Shown piece by piece: positions 59,635 through 64,000 of a DNA stretch of 64,000 bases. The position numbers and the translations under genes are program-made. Position 1 is the stretch's first letter, and each line of letters starts with the position of its first letter. A model generated the notes under the pieces. It searched no databases. It saw only the letters and a list, made by a program, of their open reading frames with translations, and had not been told where the DNA came from. The stretch is taken from assembly GCF_014647835.1 (NCBI RefSeq), contig NZ_BMPY01000003.1:1-64000 (forward strand). The letters are read 5' to 3'. Source of the stretch: Microbispora rosea subsp. aerata (GTDB lineage Bacteria > Actinomycetota > Actinomycetes > Streptosporangiales > Streptosporangiaceae).

Positions 59635-61485
59635 GTGGATGGAAATTTCAGGAAATTCTTCGGCAAACTGACCGGAGGAATGGCCGCACTCGCGGCGTTC
59701 GCCCTGGTCACCGCCGCCCCCGCCACGGCGGACACCGGGGACGAGATCCCCGTCGGCACCCGGCTGGCCGCCCGCACCCACCCGGCCGTGCAGCTCACCA
59801 GCCTCACGTACTCGGGCGAGGTCGTCGTCCCGACCAGCCAGGTCAAGGAGGGCCCGTTCCAGGAACTGGTCAACCAGGCCACCCAGGCCGTGCTCGCCGG
59901 CAAGATCCCCTCCGACGAGCGGAGCATCGCCAAGTTTCTGTTCCAGCGCATGGCGGCCGACGTCAACCGCTATCTCCAGCCCGTCGGGCCGGAGCGCACC
60001 GCCAAGGCGGAGGTCGGCGGCATGTGCACGGGCTGGTGGGTGACCCCCGACGGCTACATGGTCACCGGCGCGCACTGCGTTCAGCTCAGCGACGCGGAGC
60101 TGTCGCAGACCTTCGCGCGACAGGCGCTGGAGAAGTTCAACAAGCAGGACGCCAAGGAGATCATCCAGGGTCTGCGGGGCATCGAGGCCGACAAGGAGCT
60201 GCTCGAACTCGCCCAGCAGGTCTACGTCTCCTTCAACAGCAGCCACCTGGAGATCCGCGGCCTGCGCAAGAGCCTGTCGGTGCTGCAGAGCCTGCCGGGC
60301 GGCGGCGTCGACAAGACGGCCAAGGAGGTCCCGGCCGAGCTGGTGTCGGTCGGCGAGAGCTACCCGGGCAAGGACTTCGCCCTGCTCAAGGTCAACGGCC
60401 AGCAGAACTTGCCCACCGTGCCGCTCGGCGACGACGCCGACGTGCAGACCGGCGACACGCTCTACATCAGCGGCTTCCCGGGCCTGGTGACCAACACCCC
60501 GTGGTTCAGCGTCGAGTCCAAGCTCGACCCCGCGCTCACCGAGGGGCCGTACAACGCCAAGCGCACCACCCAGGAAGGCGTGCCGTACATCCAGACGCAG
60601 GCGCCCTCCTACCACGGCAACTCCGGCGGCCCGGTCTTCAGCCGCGCGGGCAAGGTCATCGGCATGCTGATCGCCGGCACCGTGAGCGAGAACGGCGAGG
60701 CGTCGGAGAACGAGAGCTTCGTGCTCCCGGTCTCGATCATCAAGGAGAAGCTCAACGAGAAGAACGTCAAGCCCGCCGCGTCGCTGACGACGACGAAGTA
60801 CAACGAGGCGCTCGACGACTTCTTCCAGCGGCACTACAAGGACGCGCTGCCGAAGTTCCGCGAGGTGCAGGCGCTGTTCCCCGGCCACCCGTACGTCGCG
60901 AAGTACATCACCGACTCGCAGCAGGCGATCTCGTCCGGCAAGGACGAGACCCCGCAGCCGTTGTGGGTGTGGATCGCCATCGGCGCCGGTGCGCTGATCG
61001 TCGTCGGCGGCGGTCTCCTGCTGCTGATCCTGATGCGCAGGCGCAAGAAGGACACCGCCTCCACGCCGTCGCCCTCGCTCGCGTACGGCGGCCCCTACCC
61101 CGGCCTGAACGGCAGCGGATACCCCGCGCAGGTCGGCGACGGTCACGACCGCTCACCGGTCAACGGCCAGGTGCTGCCGCAGGGCTGGCAACCGCAGAGC
61201 CTGCCGCGGGTCAACGGTCACCACCCCGCGCCGGCGGGTGAGGGTTACGAGGCTCCGCGCTCGCGCGACTACGATCCCCAGCGATCCGACGAGGGTTACG
61301 ACCCCCAGCGGTCCGACGGCGCCACGCGGTACGTGCGTCCCACCCCCTCGCCGTACGGGCAGCAGCGGCCACAGGCCACGCCGGGTCAGGACCAGGCGGA
61401 CTCCGCCGCGCCGAACGTGGCCGACCTGGAGCGGGAGATCGCCGAACTGCGCCGCCAACTCCAACTCCGTCAGCCGGAAGCGTGA
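59635..61485 (+). CDS. Membrane-anchored trypsin-like serine protease
   Basis: A 616-residue exported protease. The N-terminal signal (about residues 15-32, MAALAAFALVTAAPATA) is followed by a chymotrypsin/DegP-like domain with His in VTGAHC, Asp in YPGKDFALL and Ser in HGNSGGPVF, so the triad is complete. After a helical region comes one membrane helix (WIAIGAGALIVVGGGLLLLI) with RRRKK on its inner side. A Pro/Gly/Arg-rich cytoplasmic tail then ends in a short coiled coil (LEREIAELRRQLQ). The protease therefore faces outside and the tail lies inside. I choose the GTG at 59635 since it gives a proper signal peptide; an ATG at 59554 is in frame but adds an unlikely leader. Confidence 0.83.
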   Translation: MDGNFRKFFGKLTGGMAALAAFALVTAAPATADTGDEIPVGTRLAARTHPAVQLTSLTYSGEVVVPTSQVKEGPFQELVNQATQAVLAGKIPSDERSIAKFLFQRMAADVNRYLQPVGPERTAKAEVGGMCTGWWVTPDGYMVTGAHCVQLSDAELSQTFARQALEKFNKQDAKEIIQGLRGIEADKELLELAQQVYVSFNSSHLEIRGLRKSLSVLQSLPGGGVDKTAKEVPAELVSVGESYPGKDFALLKVNGQQNLPTVPLGDDADVQTGDTLYISGFPGLVTNTPWFSVESKLDPALTEGPYNAKRTTQEGVPYIQTQAPSYHGNSGGPVFSRAGKVIGMLIAGTVSENGEASENESFVLPVSIIKEKLNEKNVKPAASLTTTKYNEALDDFFQRHYKDALPKFREVQALFPGHPYVAKYITDSQQAISSGKDETPQPLWVWIAIGAGALIVVGGGLLLLILMRRRKKDTASTPSPSLAYGGPYPGLNGSGYPAQVGDGHDRSPVNGQVLPQGWQPQSLPRVNGHHPAPAGEGYEAPRSRDYDPQRSDEGYDPQRSDGATRYVRPTPSPYGQQRPQATPGQDQADSAAPNVADLEREIAELRRQLQLRQPEA

Positions 61486-61501
61486 CAGGCCGCCGCCGCG
61501 C

Positions 61502-61666
61502 ACATGACACGGCCTCGGACGCGTGCACCACGCCGCCCTCGGCCCATGACGCAGCCACGCGTGGGAGCAACGTACCGGCACCGGCTCACGACACCGCCAC
61601 GCGCGAGGGCAACGCGCCGCCCTGGCTCACAGCACCGCTATGCGCGGGGGCGACGCGTCGCCGCCG
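61502..61666 (+). repeat. Four degenerate tandem repeats, unit about 41 bp
   Basis: Four imperfect copies of a 41-42 base unit (for example CTCACGACACCGCCACGCGC then GAGGGCAACGCGCCGCCCTGG) run from 61502 to 61666, right after the protease stop. The copies share CACGACACCGC-like beginnings and GGGCAACGCG-like middles. No terminator-like hairpin was identified. Confidence 0.55.
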
Positions 61667-62113
61667 GCCGCCCGCACCTCGAACGGGCGGCCGGCGGACC
61701 CCACCCGTCGCGGCGGGGTGGGGAAAGGCCGTCCGACGCCCACACGGCCCGGCAGGGGAAGAACCCGGGGGAAGGCGCCGCGGGGGAAGCACGGGAAGTC
61801 CCGGCGGGCGTTCGGACGGCGTGGAACGCTCCGGTCGGCGAGCCACCGGCCGTCGCGAAGATGAAGTTGGGCGTCATCACTGGTCGGCGACCACGGCCAC
61901 GGCAGGCTCCCACCGGCTGGGTTGCAAGGGTACAGGCCAAGACCAGCAGCCGAACGTTCCCGCCCCGCCCCGCATTAGGGCTGGGTGTCAAGGCCGCAGG
62001 AAGGACCGGCGGCCGGGCCGGGCGTGCCGCAGGCCGACTCTGGCGAAGGGTGTGGGCCAGGGGCGGTGGCCAGGCTGGGATGTGCCGTGGGCTCACTTCG
62101 GCGGTGGGGCTGG
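61667..62113. other. Gene-free stretch
   Basis: About 447 bases between the repeats and the convergent glyoxalase-like gene. It is GC-rich, shows no convincing frame on either strand and no clear hairpin. Confidence 0.4.
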
Positions 62114-62518
62114 TTAGGAACCAGTCGGGGCGAACACGCCGAAGAGGTTGCCGGACGTGTCGCGGAGGTAGGCGAAGTCGGGGCCGTTCTCGTTGCCCAC
62201 GACCTCGTCGAGCACCTTGCCGCCCAGGGCCTCCACCTTCCGGCAGGTCTCGGCCACGTCCCGCACCAGGACGGTGAAGATGGCGTGACCGGGCATGGCG
62301 TCACCCGTGCCGAACACGCCGCCGCTCACCTCGTCGTCACCGTCGTAGCTGATGAGCCGGTAGTCCATGCCCACGGCGGCCGAGTCCTCGTCGGTGCGGA
62401 ACCGCCAGCCGAACAGGTCGCCGTAGAAGCGCTGGACGCCCTCGGGGTCGTCGCTCGCGATCTCGAACCAGGCGACCCTGTTGACGGCGGGGGCCGTGGG
62501 GGCGTCGGGAGTGGTCAT
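62114..62518 (-). CDS. VOC-family (glyoxalase-like) protein
   Basis: A 134-residue vicinal oxygen chelate protein with two beta-alpha-beta units. The first is VNRVAWFEIASDDPEGVQRFYGDLFGW; the second starts HAIFTVLVRDVAETCRKVEALGGKV and ends with the metal-side FAYLRDTSGNLFGVF. These proteins bind a metal or small ligand and include bleomycin-binding and isomerase types. I choose the ATG at 62518; the frame upstream is not protein-like. Confidence 0.82.
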   Translation of the reverse strand: MTTPDAPTAPAVNRVAWFEIASDDPEGVQRFYGDLFGWRFRTDEDSAAVGMDYRLISYDGDDEVSGGVFGTGDAMPGHAIFTVLVRDVAETCRKVEALGGKVLDEVVGNENGPDFAYLRDTSGNLFGVFAPTGS

Positions 62519-62714
62519 CGTCGTTTCTCTTCCTCTGCGGCCCTGTGTCTGGGCGCTCGATCTCCTTCGCGACGGCGCCGGAGCGGTGACGAGCCGGGGA
62601 AGGTGCTCGGTGGGCCGTGGCCGGTCGTCGTCGCGTGAGTAGAGCCTCGCGCCCTTCGGCGACACCCCCCTGTCGGTGTTTTCAATGCTTCACGAACATT
62701 TTTTCGAATCAAGA

Positions 62715-63428
62715 TCAGTCCAGCACCGGCGTGCGCGCGATCATGTCGGGGATCCCGGCGTCGAACGCCTCAAGGGGCCGGTTGGGCACCGGCTCCTCGG
62801 TCAGTGCGGCCTCGGCGATCCGGTCGAGCCGGAAGATGCGGACGGCGTCCCGCAGCCGGCACCAGGCCACCAGATACCACCACCCGCTCCGCCCGGCGAC
62901 GAACGCCCCGGGCTCCACCTCCCTGGTCGTCAGCGCGCCCTGCGCGTCGCCGTACCGAATCCGCAGGACGACCCCCTTGAGCAGGGCCTCCTCGATGACC
63001 CGGCCGATCGACCCGATGAATCGGGCCTCCGGCTCGTCCTCGGCGAGGATCTGCACGCGGGCGGCCAGTTGCCGGGCCCGCTCCCCCTGCGGGCCGGGCA
63101 TGGCGGCGACGAGCTTGCGCAGCGCGCTGCGCGCCTCGTCGGCGAAGGGCTGCTGTTCTGTGCGGCTGAGGGCGATCGCCACCGCCACGGCCTCGGCGGG
63201 GGTGAAGTTGAGCGGGGGCAGGGACATGCTTTTGTCGAGCGCGTAGCCTCCCTTGCGCCCGACCTCCGCGTAGATGGGCACGCCGGCCTGCTGCAGCGCG
63301 GAGATGTCCCGCTCAATGGTCCGCGAGCTCACCTCGAAGCGCATGGCGAGCTCACGCGCGGACCGGCGGCGCGGGGAGATCGCCCGCAGGTCCTCGACGA
63401 TCGCGTAGAGCCGGTCGGTACGGTTCAC
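62715..63428 (-). CDS. WYL-domain transcriptional regulator (DeoR-like HTH)
   Basis: A 237-residue regulator. An N-terminal winged helix (residues about 1-60: AIVEDLRAISPRRRSARELAMRFEVSSRTIERDISAL) is followed by a helical linker and the WYL domain with WWYLVAWCRLRDAVRIFRLDRI at about 190-212. WYL domains sense nucleic acids or small ligands. The GTG at 63428 gives a clean start (MNRTDRLYAIVED). A paralogue lies just upstream. Confidence 0.87.
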   Translation of the reverse strand: MNRTDRLYAIVEDLRAISPRRRSARELAMRFEVSSRTIERDISALQQAGVPIYAEVGRKGGYALDKSMSLPPLNFTPAEAVAVAIALSRTEQQPFADEARSALRKLVAAMPGPQGERARQLAARVQILAEDEPEARFIGSIGRVIEEALLKGVVLRIRYGDAQGALTTREVEPGAFVAGRSGWWYLVAWCRLRDAVRIFRLDRIAEAALTEEPVPNRPLEAFDAGIPDMIARTPVLD

Positions 63429-63660
63429 GCCGCAGAGGGTAGGCCATCCGACCGACATTTCTCGCTGACGCGTTCGACTCCTGTGCGCCTACGCACGTCG
63501 GCCCCGGGTGCCGCCCTGCGCTTCCGCACCCCGGCACGCCGCACTCCGCCGAGGCGATCTCCCGCCCGGCCGTCGACGAGACCCACGGGCGGCCCGGCTC
63601 GTTCTCACGCGCGCCCTGGTACGCGGTCACCGGCCGGGTGGCTCCGGTTTGACGACAGGG

Positions 63661-64000
63661 TCACCCGCCCACGGCCTCGGCGAGCTCTGCCAGGCGGTCG
63701 CGACCGGGCTCGGGGAAGCGCTCGTCCATGACCTCGGCCCGGGAGATCCGGTCGAGCCGGAAGACGCGCACGTCGTCGCGTAAGCGGCACCAGGCCACCA
63801 GATACCAGTGCCCGCCCCGCCCGCCGAGGCAGATGCTCGGCTCGACGTCCCTGACGGTGGGCACGTTCTTGCCGTCGACGTACTCCAGGCGCAGCACGTG
63901 CCGCCCGCGCAGCGCCCTGTCGACGGCGCGCTTCACCGACTCGGGGCCGGCGAGCGCGTAGCCGCCCTGGTCGAGCCGGATCGGGACACCGGCCTCCCGG
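63661..64000 (-). CDS. Second WYL-domain regulator, partial and internally shortened
   Basis: Only the last 113 residues lie in the window; the N-terminal helix-turn-helix would be off the right edge. The segment GVPIRLDQGGYAL corresponds to the end of the wing, and WYLVAWCRLRDDVRVFRLDRI to the WYL core. Between them only about 40 residues remain, against about 120 in the neighbouring paralogue. So roughly 80 linker residues are missing. It may be a compact functional form or a decayed duplicate. Confidence 0.75.
   Translation of the reverse strand, partial: REAGVPIRLDQGGYALAGPESVKRAVDRALRGRHVLRLEYVDGKNVPTVRDVEPSICLGGRGGHWYLVAWCRLRDDVRVFRLDRISRAEVMDERFPEPGRDRLAELAEAVGG

Noticed and set aside
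1-64000. CRISPR arrays, transposases, integrases or phage genes
   Set aside because: None was seen; the tandem repeats found are too degenerate and lack unique spacers of constant length.

Overview
The window is high-GC actinomycete DNA. Dense genes, many GTG starts, ATGA/GTGA stop-start overlaps, very frequent CGTACG words, an ECF41 sigma factor, DUF3052/DUF1876/DUF1918 proteins and a homodimeric pyruvate dehydrogenase E1 all point to an actinobacterium. I infer Streptosporangiales (Nonomuraea, Microbispora or Sphaerisporangium type), but cannot prove the genus from sequence alone.

Left part, 1-11.2 kb: an edge-cut gene with a long Gly/Ala/Asp-rich stretch, a P-loop kinase-like protein, a cupin, then a stress group (Hsp20, tandem universal stress protein, DUF1876). 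A leftward three-gene operon follows: a glutamine-rich protein, a small helical protein and a cytoplasmic subtilase whose tail carries a duplicated motif. A 16-bp palindrome sits in its promoter region. This operon is my best candidate for an undescribed system. Next come an ArsR regulator with an SRPBCC partner and a two-gene unit of an E1-like (ThiF) adenylyltransferase plus a Cys-rich protein, closed by a perfect hairpin.

Middle part, 11.2-30.5 kb: seven leftward genes (glycosyltransferase, acyl-AMP ligase, MFS exporter, SRPBCC protein, class III aminotransferase, thioester-reductase-like SDR, acyl-CoA dehydrogenase) form a compact biosynthetic cluster without PKS or NRPS modules. Its enzyme set fits activation, desaturation, reductive release and amination of a fatty acid, so I infer an alkylamine or similar lipid that is then glycosylated and exported. 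Then come a His-rich cation diffusion facilitator, an intracellular GH10 xylanase-like enzyme, an epimerase and an aldo/keto reductase preceded by a perfect 16-bp palindrome, a 5'-truncated ABC ATPase with its permease, an AlkZ-like glycosylase, a PaiB-like protein and a PIG-V-like mannosyltransferase.

Right-middle, 30.8-49.7 kb: a six-gene leftward operon (alpha/beta hydrolase, DUF3500, gamma-glutamyltransferase-like, DUF1275, MFS, FAD monooxygenase) lies beside a NarL-type two-component system. Then come pntAB transhydrogenase, a rifampin phosphotransferase (rph), an internally deleted ridA, and an ECF41 sigma factor followed by an NDH-2-like oxidoreductase.

Right part, 49.7-64 kb: an XRE regulator and flavoprotein pair with small neighbours, tRNA-Val, a ROK kinase with a zinc-ribbon protein, and the ahpE, DUF3052 and aceE arrangement known from mycobacteria. 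A membrane-anchored trypsin-like protease follows, flanked on both sides by degenerate tandem repeats. The window ends with a glyoxalase-like protein and two WYL regulators, the second cut by the window edge and visibly shortened.
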